This document shows, one piece after another, positions 1 through 8,321 of a DNA stretch of 64,000 nt. The notes under the pieces were generated by a model, which saw only the letters and a program-made list of their open reading frames with translations, was not told the DNA's origin and searched no databases. Source of the stretch: Phorcysia thermohydrogeniphila (GTDB lineage Bacteria > Aquificota > Aquificia > Desulfurobacteriales > Desulfurobacteriaceae). The stretch spans positions 124,001 through 188,000 of the forward strand of contig NZ_SMFV01000003.1 of assembly GCF_004339575.1 (NCBI RefSeq), written 5' to 3'. A program made the position numbers and the translations under genes. Positions within the stretch are counted from its first letter, which is position 1. Every line of letters starts with the position of its first letter.

Positions 1-567
1 AACACTTACCCTTTCTATGTACTCACCCGTTTCAGGGTTAACTTTGATGTAATCTCCGGGGTTTATAAACATCGGAACTTGAACAACCGCTCCCGTTTCC
101 AAAGTAGCAGGCTTAGTAACGTTAGAAACTGTGTCGCCCTTAAATCCGGGCTCAGTATCAACAACCTGAAGAACAATACTCTTTGGCAACTTCACAGAAA
201 TTGCTTCTCCTTTATAGAACTGAACGATAGTGGTTGTATTTTCCTTTAGGAACTTAGCTTTCTCGCCGAGGGCAGCGGCGGAAACGCCAACCTGCTCGTA
301 AGTCTTGGAGTCCATAAAGTAGTAGTACTCTCCGTCGTTGTAAATGTACTCCATTTCCCTCTCTTCAAAGTCGGCAAGTTCTAACTTTTCTCCAACTTTG
401 TAGGTTTTCTCAACAACGTTTCCAGTTTTAAGGTTCTTGAGCTTAATTCTTGCAAAGGCCTGTCCTTTACCGGGCTTAACGTGCTGGTAGTCTATTATCT
501 CGTAAGGCTGTCCGTCAATTTCAAGTTTCATTCCCTTGGCTATCTGGTTAACATCTATGGAAGCCAA
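1..567 (-). CDS. efp: Elongation factor P, 3' end cut by window edge
   Basis: Translation factor that relieves ribosome stalling at proline runs. All three EF-P domains read through: an N-terminal KOW-like domain with the PGKG loop (K34, the lysine usually modified), then two OB-like domains ending in GEYIERV at base 1, so only a residue or two lie outside the window. The start is a TTG codon at 567-565 preceded by AGGAGGTAAAAG; the methionine most callers would choose lies further in and would remove the first strand. It is divergent from the lipoprotein gene at 662. The last codon in the window is intact, so this is an edge partial and not a broken gene. Confidence 0.95.
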   Translation of the reverse strand, partial: MASIDVNQIAKGMKLEIDGQPYEIIDYQHVKPGKGQAFARIKLKNLKTGNVVEKTYKVGEKLELADFEEREMEYIYNDGEYYYFMDSKTYEQVGVSAAALGEKAKFLKENTTTIVQFYKGEAISVKLPKSIVLQVVDTEPGFKGDTVSNVTKPATLETGAVVQVPMFINPGDYIKVNPETGEYIERVSV

Positions 568-599
568 CTTTTACCTCCTAACCGTGTGTTTTGCGCAAA

Positions 600-628
600 A
601 TTATATCAGCAAAAGCTACCTGTGCTAA
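600..628 (-). promoter_or_regulatory. Probable sigma70-type promoter of efp
   Basis: Read on the minus strand there is a TTAGCA hexamer (628-623), a 17-nt spacer and a perfect TATAAT (605-600), about 30 nt upstream of the efp ribosome binding site. Four of six bases match the -35 consensus. No transcription data are available; this is a consensus match only. Confidence 0.5.
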
Positions 629-661
629 AATCCTTTCCACCCGAAAGCTACAGGAGGCAGT

Positions 662-1594
662 GTGAAAAAACTGCTTCTATTTTTCCCTTTACTTTCACTC
701 TTTTCCTTTACAACGTGCGGAAGTAAGGGAGACCCAAAACCTCCCTTCAGCAAGTTGCCTTCTCCACCCCGTATTTCTATTATACAGCAATCCTTTAAAA
801 ATCCAGTAGTTGTCTGGCAAAAAGTAACCACATTCGCCGACGGTAGAAAACTGCCAATACCGGATAGAGTCTCCTACGTAGTCAGCGTTAACTTCGGAAA
901 ACGAAAAGTCAAGGTTGATAAGACCTTCTTTTCTGACCCTATACCTATCTCAGACGGTGAAAGGCGTTGCTACGCTATAATCGCCATTTACGACAGTTAC
1001 GAGAGTGAGCCTTCAGAGCCGGTCTGTATAATCGGCAAGGAACCGATAGAGGACAAACCCCGTATTAAAGAGGTCAAGTCAGGTGATGGATTCGTTGCTT
1101 TTACTTTTGAGCCTTATCACGATTATTCAGTTGAAATTTTCAAGAACGCCCACCCTCCTTTTGTAAAACCCTTTAAGACTCTACCACCGGGAACTCTTAA
1201 CTTCAAGGATGAGGCGGTAAAGAACGGCTCTACCTATACTTACCGCTTTAGGTTTTCTAAGGACAGCGTTAAGGGAGCTCTCTCTAAAGCTATAACGGTG
1301 ACCCCCCTTGACACGACTCCCCCGCTTCCTCCGAGAGCTCCAATCGTGCTTAAATCTTTAAAGGGTTGCTTAGTTATTTGGGAGCCCTCACCCTCAGCAG
1401 ACGTTAGCGAGTACAGAGTTCTCGTTAAAGGAAAACGGTTTTCAACTAACGGAAAGGGAATATACTTCTACTTTCCAGAGTGTCCAAGAGGAAATGTTTT
1501 TGTTGTAGCGGTTGATAAGGCAGGAAATCTTTCAAAACCAGTGAAAGCAAAGGAGGTGGTAGATGAAAAAAGTTGCAGTAATAATGGGAAGTAA
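662..1594 (+). CDS. Lipoprotein with fibronectin type III-like domains
   Basis: Probable exported lipoprotein of 310 residues. The start is GTG with AGGAGG six bases upstream. The N-terminus is a short Lys-Lys, hydrophobic leader ending in a lipobox-like FTTC (Cys19), followed by a Pro/Lys-rich linker. Two beta-rich segments follow (about residues 30-115 and 205-300); the second has the FnIII-style Trp-Glu-Pro-Ser start, SEYRV strand and AVDKAGNLS end. The last 32 bases overlap purE, so the two are probably co-transcribed, but no functional link is evident. Such proteins usually act as envelope adhesion or scaffold modules; the exact role cannot be read from sequence. Confidence 0.75.
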   Translation: MKKLLLFFPLLSLFSFTTCGSKGDPKPPFSKLPSPPRISIIQQSFKNPVVVWQKVTTFADGRKLPIPDRVSYVVSVNFGKRKVKVDKTFFSDPIPISDGERRCYAIIAIYDSYESEPSEPVCIIGKEPIEDKPRIKEVKSGDGFVAFTFEPYHDYSVEIFKNAHPPFVKPFKTLPPGTLNFKDEAVKNGSTYTYRFRFSKDSVKGALSKAITVTPLDTTPPLPPRAPIVLKSLKGCLVIWEPSPSADVSEYRVLVKGKRFSTNGKGIYFYFPECPRGNVFVVAVDKAGNLSKPVKAKEVVDEKSCSNNGK

Positions 1595-2030
1595 ATCGGA
1601 CATGCCTATCATGGAAAGCTGTACTGAAACTCTTGAGAAGTTCGGCATTCCCTACGATGTAAAAGTTCTCTCTGCCCACAGAACTATTGATGAGGTTATC
1701 GCTTTCTGTGAGAAGGCAGAGGAGGAGTACGACGTTATCATTGCAGCTGCCGGTTACGCTGCCCACCTTGGAGGAGTAATCGCCGCAAAGACGGTTCTAC
1801 CCGTTATAGGAGTTCCTCTTGATGCCTCCCCTCTTAAAGGAATTGACTCTCTCCTCTCCATCGTTCAGATGCCGGGAGGTATCCCGGTTGCAACAGTAAC
1901 GATAGGTAAAGCTGGAGCTAAGAACGCAGCAGTCTTGGCAGCAGAAATTATGGCGATAAAGTACCCAGAACTAAAAGAGAAACTGAAAGCTTACAGGGAA
2001 GAGATGAAGAAGAAGGTATTAGAGGGTTAA
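1563..2030 (+). CDS. purE: N5-carboxyaminoimidazole ribonucleotide mutase (PurE class I)
   Basis: Converts N5-CAIR to CAIR in purine synthesis. At 155 residues it has normal class I length. Visible motifs are GSKSD (9-13) for phosphate binding, SAHR (37-40) with the catalytic histidine, the GYAAHLGG loop and SLLSIVQMPGGIPVAT near residues 97-112. The ATG sits seven bases after GGAGGTGGT. No purK lies beside it, so the N5-CAIR synthetase must be encoded elsewhere. The gene leads a tight plus-strand run (DUF89, tsaC, fmt). Confidence 0.95.
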   Translation: MKKVAVIMGSKSDMPIMESCTETLEKFGIPYDVKVLSAHRTIDEVIAFCEKAEEEYDVIIAAAGYAAHLGGVIAAKTVLPVIGVPLDASPLKGIDSLLSIVQMPGGIPVATVTIGKAGAKNAAVLAAEIMAIKYPELKEKLKAYREEMKKKVLEG

Positions 2031-2031
2031 G

Positions 2032-2928
2032 ATGAAAGTCTACCCTGAATGCATACCCTGCTTTATGAAACAGGTGCTTAACGTTGCAAGGGTTGCGGAG
2101 ATTCCCGACTCCGCGACCCTTGATATACTCCGGGAAACAGCCAAGTTCATCTCAAAAGAGCTCCGACCAGACAAATCTCCCGGCCACAACGCAACTTTCA
2201 TCCACAGGATTTTTAAGGAAAAAACGCAAGTAAAAGACCCCTACAAGACCCTCAAAGACAGGTATAACGATATTGCCTTAAAGCTTGAACCTATCTTAGA
2301 AAGGGACATCTACGAAAAGGCTGAAGACAAGCTCTCCATAGCCATAAGGCTAGCAGCCTTAGGAAACGTTATAGACTTCGGAATACCGAAACCCTTTAGT
2401 CTTGAAGAGGAAATAAAAAATGTCCTGAGCGCACCCTTTGCCTACTTTGATATTGCTCTCTTAGAGCGCTTTTTAGTCCCCGGAAAGCAGGTTCTCTACG
2501 TGGCCGATAACGCCGGAGAGATAGTCTTTGACAAGTTCCTGATACGGGAGCTTAAAAAGTACGGACTGAAGGTTGTCCTCGCCGTAAGGGGAGGCCCTAT
2601 CCTCAACGACGCAACAGTTGAAGACGCCTTCAAGACAGGAGTCGTAGATTACGTAGACGAGCTCATAACAACGGGAAGGGACTTTATAGGCATTGACTTT
2701 GACTTCGTATCTCAGGAATTTTTAGACCACTGGAACAGGTCGTTCTTTGTTATCTCAAAAGGACAGGCTAACTTTGAAACGCTGGACGGCATTGATTCAA
2801 AAGATATATTCTTCATCCTCAAGGCTAAGTGCCGGCCTGTAGCGAAAGAGCTCAACTGTAACGTGAACGACCTCATATTCCTCTATAACAAGCGCCTTTT
2901 TGAGATAAGAGAGAATGAAGGTTGTTAA
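2032..2928 (+). CDS. DUF89/ARMT1-like metal-dependent phosphatase-fold protein
   Basis: Member of the DUF89 family, whose characterised eukaryotic relatives are Mn/Ni-dependent sugar-phosphate or damage-control phosphatases. The 298 residues show the N-terminal CIPC (7-10), the DNAGE motif (159-163) that supplies acidic metal and substrate ligands, and RGGPILNDAT (186-195). The CIPC start matches the prokaryotic stand-alone subgroup. It begins one base after purE ends and overlaps tsaC by 14 nt. The natural substrate cannot be read from sequence. Confidence 0.85.
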   Translation: MKVYPECIPCFMKQVLNVARVAEIPDSATLDILRETAKFISKELRPDKSPGHNATFIHRIFKEKTQVKDPYKTLKDRYNDIALKLEPILERDIYEKAEDKLSIAIRLAALGNVIDFGIPKPFSLEEEIKNVLSAPFAYFDIALLERFLVPGKQVLYVADNAGEIVFDKFLIRELKKYGLKVVLAVRGGPILNDATVEDAFKTGVVDYVDELITTGRDFIGIDFDFVSQEFLDHWNRSFFVISKGQANFETLDGIDSKDIFFILKAKCRPVAKELNCNVNDLIFLYNKRLFEIRENEGC

Positions 2929-3532
2929 AAAGGATGTTACTAACGTTAAAGAAATTGCAAGAGCTCTAAGAGAGGGAAAACTCATCTGTGCTCCAACGGA
3001 TACGCTTTACGGGATACTGGGAAACGCCTTAGACAAAAAAGCAGTCGAAGAGGTCTACAGAATAAAGGGTAGAGACCCTCAAAAACCCCTCATAGTTCTC
3101 TTTGAATCTGTGGAGCAGCTTACAGAGCATGGAGTTGTAATACCGGAAAGGTTTAAAGACAAACTAAAAAAGCTTATTCCGGCTCCTATCACCTTTGTTC
3201 TCCCTTTAGACTCTGAAAGTCCCTTTAGAGCTCTCTTTTGTAGGGACAACTTGGCCGTTCGGATTCCAGACGATAATTTTTTAAGAGCTCTCATAAAGGA
3301 GACTTTTCCCCTCTTTGCGCCCAGCGCTAACCCTCAAGGAGAAAAGCCGGCAACTAACTGCAAGGAGTGTTATCGTTACTTTAGAGATAAACTCGCCTAC
3401 TGCGTTGAAGGGAAGCCGGGGAACGTTCCCTCAACGATTGTCTCTCTCCTTGGGAATACTCCAGAGCTTATAAGGGAAGGAGCTATCAAATTCTCTAAGG
3501 TAATGGAGGTCTTAGTTGGAGAGGAAGCTTAA
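2915..3532 (+). CDS. tsaC: L-threonylcarbamoyladenylate synthase (TsaC/YrdC type)
   Basis: Makes threonylcarbamoyl-AMP from Thr, bicarbonate and ATP for t6A37 modification of ANN-decoding tRNAs. The 205 residues cover the YrdC domain only, without the Sua5 C-terminal domain. Motifs include PTDTLYGI (27-34), the KGRDPQKPL substrate loop (51-59), RIPDD and the SAN nucleotide-binding segment (137-139). It overlaps DUF89 upstream and fmt downstream (17 nt), so it is one unit of a translation-related operon. Confidence 0.9.
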   Translation: MKVVKKDVTNVKEIARALREGKLICAPTDTLYGILGNALDKKAVEEVYRIKGRDPQKPLIVLFESVEQLTEHGVVIPERFKDKLKKLIPAPITFVLPLDSESPFRALFCRDNLAVRIPDDNFLRALIKETFPLFAPSANPQGEKPATNCKECYRYFRDKLAYCVEGKPGNVPSTIVSLLGNTPELIREGAIKFSKVMEVLVGEEA

Positions 3533-4451
3533 AGTTGTCTTTATGGGAACTCCAGACTTTGCCGTTCCCTCCTTAAATGCCTTAAAGGAAGCTGGCTACG
3601 AAGTGCCTTTAGTGATAACCCAGCCAGATAGGCCTGCTGGAAGGGGAAAAAAGTTAACGCCACCACCTGTAAAAGTACTTGCAGAAGAGCTTGGCATCCC
3701 AGTTTACCAGCCAGAAAAGGTAAAGGGGAACAGGGAACTCCTTGAAACCTTAAGGAAGATAAATCCTGACCTCATCGTCGTAGCAGCCTACGGGAAAATC
3801 TTACCCGACGAGATACTCAACCTACCAAAGTTTGGCTGCATAAACGTCCACGCCTCTCTCCTACCGGAGTACAGGGGAGCTTCCCCCATTCAGTCTGTCC
3901 TACTTGACGGTAAAGAAGAAACCGGCGTAACGATAATGAAAATCTCTCCAGAGCTTGACGCCGGCGACATCATCTCTCAACGAAAAGTAAAAATAGAAAA
4001 ATCAGACAACGCTCAAACTCTCCACGATAAACTCGCCAAAGTAGGGGCAGAGCTCCTTGTAGAAACGATTCCAGACTACGTCTCAGGAAAAATTACCCCA
4101 GTTCCTCAGGACCACTCTAAGGCTACCTACTGTAAACCGATAAAGAAAGAAATGGGAAGGATAGACTGGACACTGCCGGCAGAAAGGATATTCAACATGG
4201 TAAGGGCCTTTACCCCTTGGCCTTCTGCCTACGCAGAGTTTAAAGGAAGAAGGGTAAAAATAACAGAAGCAGAACCGGTAAACCTTCAAGGGAAGCCGGG
4301 AGAGGTTGTAAAAGCAGATAAAGAGCTCGTTGTAGCTACTGGGGAGGGAGCTCTCAGGATAAAGAGAATTCGCCCCGAAGGCAGGAAAGAGATAACTGGC
4401 GAAGAGTTTATCAGGGGTTACCGAGTAAAGGTTGGCGATATGTTCTCATAG
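3516..4451 (+). CDS. fmt: Methionyl-tRNA formyltransferase
   Basis: Formylates initiator Met-tRNA using 10-formyl-THF. The 311-residue product has MGTPDFAVPSL at the N-terminus, the catalytic Asn110/His112 in INVHASLLPEYRG, Asp148 in ELDAGD, and a C-terminal OB-like tRNA-binding domain. TTG at 3516, after GGAGGTCTTAG, is preferred over the internal ATG at 3543 because it keeps the full first beta strand. The gene overlaps tsaC by 17 nt. Confidence 0.95.
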   Translation: MERKLKVVFMGTPDFAVPSLNALKEAGYEVPLVITQPDRPAGRGKKLTPPPVKVLAEELGIPVYQPEKVKGNRELLETLRKINPDLIVVAAYGKILPDEILNLPKFGCINVHASLLPEYRGASPIQSVLLDGKEETGVTIMKISPELDAGDIISQRKVKIEKSDNAQTLHDKLAKVGAELLVETIPDYVSGKITPVPQDHSKATYCKPIKKEMGRIDWTLPAERIFNMVRAFTPWPSAYAEFKGRRVKITEAEPVNLQGKPGEVVKADKELVVATGEGALRIKRIRPEGRKEITGEEFIRGYRVKVGDMFS

Positions 4452-4488
4452 AGAATATATTCCACCTTACAATTTTACGGGGAAAAGG

Positions 4489-4920
4489 ATGGAACTTGAA
4501 AGGAAGCTGGAGCTCTTTAGGGAAAAGGCGAGAGAGGCAGGGTTAAAGGTTACTCCCCAGAGGATAGCAATTTACAGGGAACTGGCCTCCCGTAACGACC
4601 ACCCATCGGCGGAAGAGCTCTTTGAGAGCTTAAAGAACAAGATAGAAGGGATTTCCCTTACCACTGTCTACAGGACGCTTGCAAGCCTTGAGAAGGCCGG
4701 ACTTGTAGTGAGAGTTCCAACCCTTAAAGACAAGGTTCACTACGACGCAAGGGTAGAACCCCACAGCCACTTCGTCTGTGTAGAGTGCGGAGCTATTTAC
4801 GATATTGACATCCCCTCAGAACAGCCCTTCAACAAGCTCAAGGAAGAGGGATTTGAAATCGTAAACTGCACAGTTCTGTGCTACGGCATATGTAAAAAAT
4901 GTAAAAAAGAAGTTAAATAA
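4489..4920 (+). CDS. Fur-family metalloregulator, PerR-like
   Basis: DNA-binding metal-dependent repressor of 143 residues. It has an N-terminal winged helix with the recognition helix SLTTVYRTLASLEKAGL (56-72) and a C-terminal dimerisation domain with a structural Zn site of CVEC (97-100) and CKKC (135-138). The regulatory ligands fit the PerR pattern (His38, Asp86, His92, His94, Asp105), which suggests peroxide sensing; this subtype is inferred. The ATG at 4489 follows GGGGAAAAGG. An upstream in-frame start would add 19 residues unlike the family. A hairpin terminator overlaps the stop codon. Confidence 0.85.
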   Translation: MELERKLELFREKAREAGLKVTPQRIAIYRELASRNDHPSAEELFESLKNKIEGISLTTVYRTLASLEKAGLVVRVPTLKDKVHYDARVEPHSHFVCVECGAIYDIDIPSEQPFNKLKEEGFEIVNCTVLCYGICKKCKKEVK

Positions 4921-4941
4921 GGGGGAGGGAAACTCCCCCTT
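4919..4941 (+). terminator. Hairpin terminator after the PerR-like gene
   Basis: A perfect 9-bp inverted repeat, AAGGGGGAG and CTCCCCCTT with a 5-base loop, begins inside the stop codon of the regulator. There is no long T-run after it, so strength as an intrinsic terminator is uncertain. The same hairpin could also serve the minus-strand lipoprotein gene that ends at 4986. Confidence 0.55.
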
Positions 4942-4985
4942 ACAATGTTTACTCCATAGTTTCATTATTCTCTGGTTGATTAACC

Positions 4986-6080
4986 TCATTCTATCACCGT
5001 TGAAGAAGTTTCGTGAGACTCCTCAAGTTCACTTTCGTTATTTGCCTCAGTAGTTCCTGTTAATTCCTCGTGTTCTCCTTCCATCTCACTTTCGGTAGTT
5101 GCCTCTGACGTTTCAGCGTGCTCCTCGTGTTCTCCCTCCATCTCATTTTCAGCAGTTACCTCTGACGCTTCAGCATGCTCCTCGTGTTCTTCCTCATAGG
5201 GTTCCATACAAATGACACCAGAATCTGGAGTCATGATGCAGAATTCTTCATGCTCAAGCTCTATAATCATATCCTTAGTTCCGTCACCTTCGTAAAGGTA
5301 GGGAATCCCCTCTTCCACTTTAAAAGTAACAGCATCATCTTCTACACCACTTCCAGAGCAGTTCGTTATTTCTCCAGTTATCGTTTTAGCGTTCTCGTCA
5401 GAACTGGTAATAGTAAAAGTGCAAGTTCCGTTTATTGAACCATCCTTAGACTTTAACAAAACTGTCTTTCCATCAAGATACTGCAATGTCTCTCCTAAAC
5501 GTTGATAAACCGACTTTTCTATGTGATTTTCAGCAACAGTAATCTTATCCTTGACTTCCTCTCTCAAGTCTTCAGGGATGGGTAAATTGTCCACCAAGGA
5601 CACGACATCAACGTCAGCAGAATGCTCCTCTTTTTCAAGGTCTACCTCTTCCTCAAGCTCATCCTTCAGCTTCTCAATAGCTTCTTCTTTTATCTTTATA
5701 CCGTTGTCAGGATTTCCATCCTCATCAAGGGAGATAAGAAAGGCAGAAATAAGTTCCATTTTCTTCTGAAGTTCTGCTGGATCGGTTGTATCATCAGAGA
5801 GAAGGTCAACGAGAGTCACGAGGTCTTGACCCTTTGTTTCACCTATAACAACCTTACCTACTTTGAAAACCACAGTATCTCCCGGTCTATACTTGAAGTA
5901 GCCGTTTTCGTCCGTTCTTCCTGTTATACCTGAGGAAGTTTCATACTCAACGTTTGCTACTTCACTGTCAACAAATTGACCAGTTAAAGTTGTAGACACT
6001 GAGCTACTTCCTCCACCTCCGCAACTTGCAAGTCCCAAAGAAACTAACACTGCGGTTGCTAAAAAAAGCTTTTTCCTCAT
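4986..6080 (-). CDS. Acidic lipoprotein with C-terminal His/Glu-rich tandem repeats
   Basis: Exported lipoprotein of 364 residues. The start at 6080 follows GGGAGGAGTTGGAG and gives a clear signal peptide with lipobox LASC (Cys20), then a Gly/Ser linker. The N-terminal domain resembles widespread repeat-lipoprotein starts (VDSEVANVEY, GITGRTDENGYFKY). The middle is acidic and rich in Leu-Glu helices. The C-terminus is a 19-residue repeat (EHEEHAE plus SEMEG-type units) in about four copies. The His/Glu composition suggests metal-ion or surface binding, but nothing proves it. It has no operon partner; function unknown. Confidence 0.8.
   Translation of the reverse strand: MRKKLFLATAVLVSLGLASCGGGGSSSVSTTLTGQFVDSEVANVEYETSSGITGRTDENGYFKYRPGDTVVFKVGKVVIGETKGQDLVTLVDLLSDDTTDPAELQKKMELISAFLISLDEDGNPDNGIKIKEEAIEKLKDELEEEVDLEKEEHSADVDVVSLVDNLPIPEDLREEVKDKITVAENHIEKSVYQRLGETLQYLDGKTVLLKSKDGSINGTCTFTITSSDENAKTITGEITNCSGSGVEDDAVTFKVEEGIPYLYEGDGTKDMIIELEHEEFCIMTPDSGVICMEPYEEEHEEHAEASEVTAENEMEGEHEEHAETSEATTESEMEGEHEELTGTTEANNESELEESHETSSTVIE
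5009..5212 (-). repeat. 57-bp tandem repeat inside the lipoprotein gene
   Basis: The pattern CCTCGTGTTCT (plus strand) recurs at 5066, 5123 and 5180, an exact 57-base period. A more diverged copy precedes it at 5009-5065 and the last copy is partial. The period is a multiple of three and encodes a 19-residue unit, so copy-number change keeps the frame. Confidence 0.85.
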
Positions 6081-6154
6081 CTCCAACTCCTCCCGTTTTA
6101 ACTTAACTTTGGTATTGATGTTAGCATTCAAAAGTGAAAATTTCGTGAAAAACC

Positions 6155-7423
6155 TTACTTTAAAAACTCATTTAGACGACCGTAAAACACGTAAGTATTA
6201 TGAAAGCCCCTGCGCTTATTCCGGTTGCTTCCGCGAAATATAACAACGTCTATTCCAAGTTTACGGCAAACAGGACAGCTGCACTCTCTCCAAACCTTAC
6301 TTTCTAGGAGCTCCCTGTATAGTTTCTCATACTTTCCTTCTTTAAACTCTTCCCTGAAAAAGAGTCTATCGTAGGTCATAACGTCCTCAATCAAAGCGTC
6401 AAGTTCTTTTACTTTTCCACTATCGTACTCCCTTAAAGCCCTTAAAATTTTTTGCTCCTGTTCATAAATATCAGAAGGACTAAGGTTAGACCTCATTATC
6501 TTTTTCTTAAGTCTTGGATTCCTGCTGTCTGGAACTCTTATAGAGGCGTACCATTTGTAGTCAATTCCTAAATAGTTTTCCTTAGCTTTAAGCCAAGCTT
6601 TTCTTAGGTAAGAGGCGCTGTCAAAACTAAAAATCCCCCACTTAACCATTTCTGGAAGGAGCTCCTCCCTTAAGACCCCAAGGAGGTGAACCCTCACTCC
6701 TTCAAGATCTACTTCCTCAGCAAGTTTTTTTAAGAGCTCTTTTATAAAGTCCGTCCTTCGGGGGACAAGTCCTCCAATGGCTATAAACGTGTAGCCGTAA
6801 CGAACAAGCTCTTTTACGCTGTCTATGTAGGTTTCAACCGAATACCCTTGCGCTGCCCCAACGGGGATAAAGGAGGCGTTCTTTGAAAGTTTTAAGAATT
6901 CTCTTGCGTTTTGCAGGCTAAGCTGTCTTCTTTCTTCAAGCTCATCAGTAGAGAGTGTAAGCTTTAGTTTTCCTTTTCCGGTCTCTTTTAAGTCAACGAA
7001 CTTAAATTCCTTTTCCTTTCCCCTCTCTACAGTTACGGTTTCACAGCAAATATGGTCAACGGATATCCCGTAGTCAAATCCAAGCAGGTGGTAGTGGGAA
7101 GCCGCCTTTTCAACAGAAAGGGGAGGACGTTTTTCATTTACGTAAGTAAAAGCTCCACAGTCGCCAAGAACTGGAAGTTTACCCTTTGTCCTTAAGTAAT
7201 CCTTTATGTTTGAAAAGCCCCTTATTTTCGGTTTTCCGTTTTCTTTTATGAGCTTTAGTTTCAGCTCAAACATTCCAAGGCTAACCAAGACTCCATCGTA
7301 GGGAGGAGGGGAGTATATTTCGTGGGCAAAGATGGAGTTTTCGTATCCCCCGCTGTAGCTGTCTGTTAAGGGGTCAAAGTCCTTATGAACCCAGTCTTCC
7401 CAGTAAGGCAGAAAGAATTTCAT
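6155..7423 (-). CDS. DpdA-type guanine transglycosylase (TGT-like)
   Basis: Member of the TGT superfamily that exchanges guanine for a 7-deazaguanine base. Its start (MKFFLPYWEDW) resembles the DpdA branch, which acts on DNA, more than tRNA-guanine transglycosylase. In the 422 residues I see GDCGAF (87-92; Asp88), IGGLVPRR (216-223), FDSASY with candidate nucleophile Asp268, and the zinc site Cys381, Cys383, Cys386 and His408. ATG 7423 lies 7 nt after the nuclease stop; a TTG at 7453 would add ten residues and overlap it. It is the last gene of a four-gene operon. DNA rather than tRNA as substrate is inferred from subtype and neighbours. Confidence 0.8.
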   Translation of the reverse strand: MKFFLPYWEDWVHKDFDPLTDSYSGGYENSIFAHEIYSPPPYDGVLVSLGMFELKLKLIKENGKPKIRGFSNIKDYLRTKGKLPVLGDCGAFTYVNEKRPPLSVEKAASHYHLLGFDYGISVDHICCETVTVERGKEKEFKFVDLKETGKGKLKLTLSTDELEERRQLSLQNAREFLKLSKNASFIPVGAAQGYSVETYIDSVKELVRYGYTFIAIGGLVPRRTDFIKELLKKLAEEVDLEGVRVHLLGVLREELLPEMVKWGIFSFDSASYLRKAWLKAKENYLGIDYKWYASIRVPDSRNPRLKKKIMRSNLSPSDIYEQEQKILRALREYDSGKVKELDALIEDVMTYDRLFFREEFKEGKYEKLYRELLESKVWRECSCPVCRKLGIDVVIFRGSNRNKRRGFHNTYVFYGRLNEFLK

Positions 7424-7430
7424 CGGCCAA

Positions 7431-8321
7431 TTATAGCACCTTGGGACAGTCAAACCTGAAGTCGCACTGCTTGCAGGTTTCCTCGTCTATTTCGGCAGGG
7501 AGCTCCCAGCTGTTCGTCTCCCGAGATTTTTCTATCCTCTCTACTATTCGTTTAAACTCAGAGATAAACTCCTTAACTTCCCTCACAGTCTCTTCTTTCT
7601 CAAAGTCAACAACGTAAATGGCGCTCTCTGGCCTTTTTTCACAGTTAAGGAGCTCATTCATAAAGTAGAGAACCGCCCTCTTTGGAAACTCCCCACTCCT
7701 TTCTTTAAAGAGGTAACCGTAGACGAACATCTGCTTTCTGTACCTTTCAAGCTTTTCCCTTCCAAAAGGTTTCCTCTCGTCCGGCCTTCTCATTCCCTTG
7801 TAGTCCCATATCTCAAGCGCCTCTCCATCCCTCTTTAAGACGTCAACTATCCCGTAGAGGATGAAGTTATCAAGCTCCTTTATTAGTTGGAGCTCTGCCT
7901 CAAGAACCGAACTAAAGAAATTCTTTCCCTCAATCCTGCAGAACTTTTTTAAAACAGAAAGGGCACTTTCTCTTGCCTTCTCACTTGAAGCCCTTACACC
8001 TTCAGCTTCCATTGCACTTTCTATTCTGTGAAAAATCTCCTCTATTACCTTTTCATCGGGAACTTCCCCGTTTTTTAGAAAGTAAAGGTGAGCTCTCTTT
8101 AAAAATCTGTGAATGATGCTACCGTACCACTCTTGAGTAGGGTTTGAGGGTGCGTAACCCAAGAACTTGTAAAAGCCGTACTGCCTCGGACAAATTGAGT
8201 AGGAAATGATGTCTCCAGTAATGCTGTAACGCCTCTTTAACTTCTTCCTTGAGGAGGTTAGGGGACTTCCAAGGTGTAAGGAAAACCTCTCTAAACCCTC
8301 TACCAGCTTCTCAATGTCCAC
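7431..8321 (-). CDS. Cas4/RecB-like PD-(D/E)XK nuclease with Fe-S cluster
   Basis: Predicted DNA exonuclease, 296 residues. The RecB-like core is visible as GSIIHRFL (His71), GIVDVL (Asp160), the ExxDYK-type motif E170/IWDYKG (Asp173, Lys175) and Q197xxxY201. Four cysteines placed as in AddB/Cas4 clamp an iron-sulfur cluster: Cys44 near the N-terminus and Cys283, Cys286, Cys292 at the end. It overlaps the helicase by 11 nt, so the two probably act together like AddAB on separate polypeptides. No cas1/cas2 is nearby, so Cas4 proper is unlikely. Confidence 0.85.
   Translation of the reverse strand: MDIEKLVEGLERFSLHLGSPLTSSRKKLKRRYSITGDIISYSICPRQYGFYKFLGYAPSNPTQEWYGSIIHRFLKRAHLYFLKNGEVPDEKVIEEIFHRIESAMEAEGVRASSEKARESALSVLKKFCRIEGKNFFSSVLEAELQLIKELDNFILYGIVDVLKRDGEALEIWDYKGMRRPDERKPFGREKLERYRKQMFVYGYLFKERSGEFPKRAVLYFMNELLNCEKRPESAIYVVDFEKEETVREVKEFISEFKRIVERIEKSRETNSWELPAEIDEETCKQCDFRFDCPKVL

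Noticed and set aside
6155-7423. The transglycosylase as the ordinary tRNA-guanine (queuosine) enzyme.
   Set aside because: It starts like DpdA, is joined to a helicase and nuclease, and has no queuosine neighbours. The tRNA role is still possible but less likely.
7431-8321. The Fe-S nuclease as a Cas4 protein of a CRISPR system.
   Set aside because: No cas1, cas2 or effector genes are nearby, the CRISPR array lies 22 kb away, and the gene overlaps a helicase in an AddAB-like arrangement.
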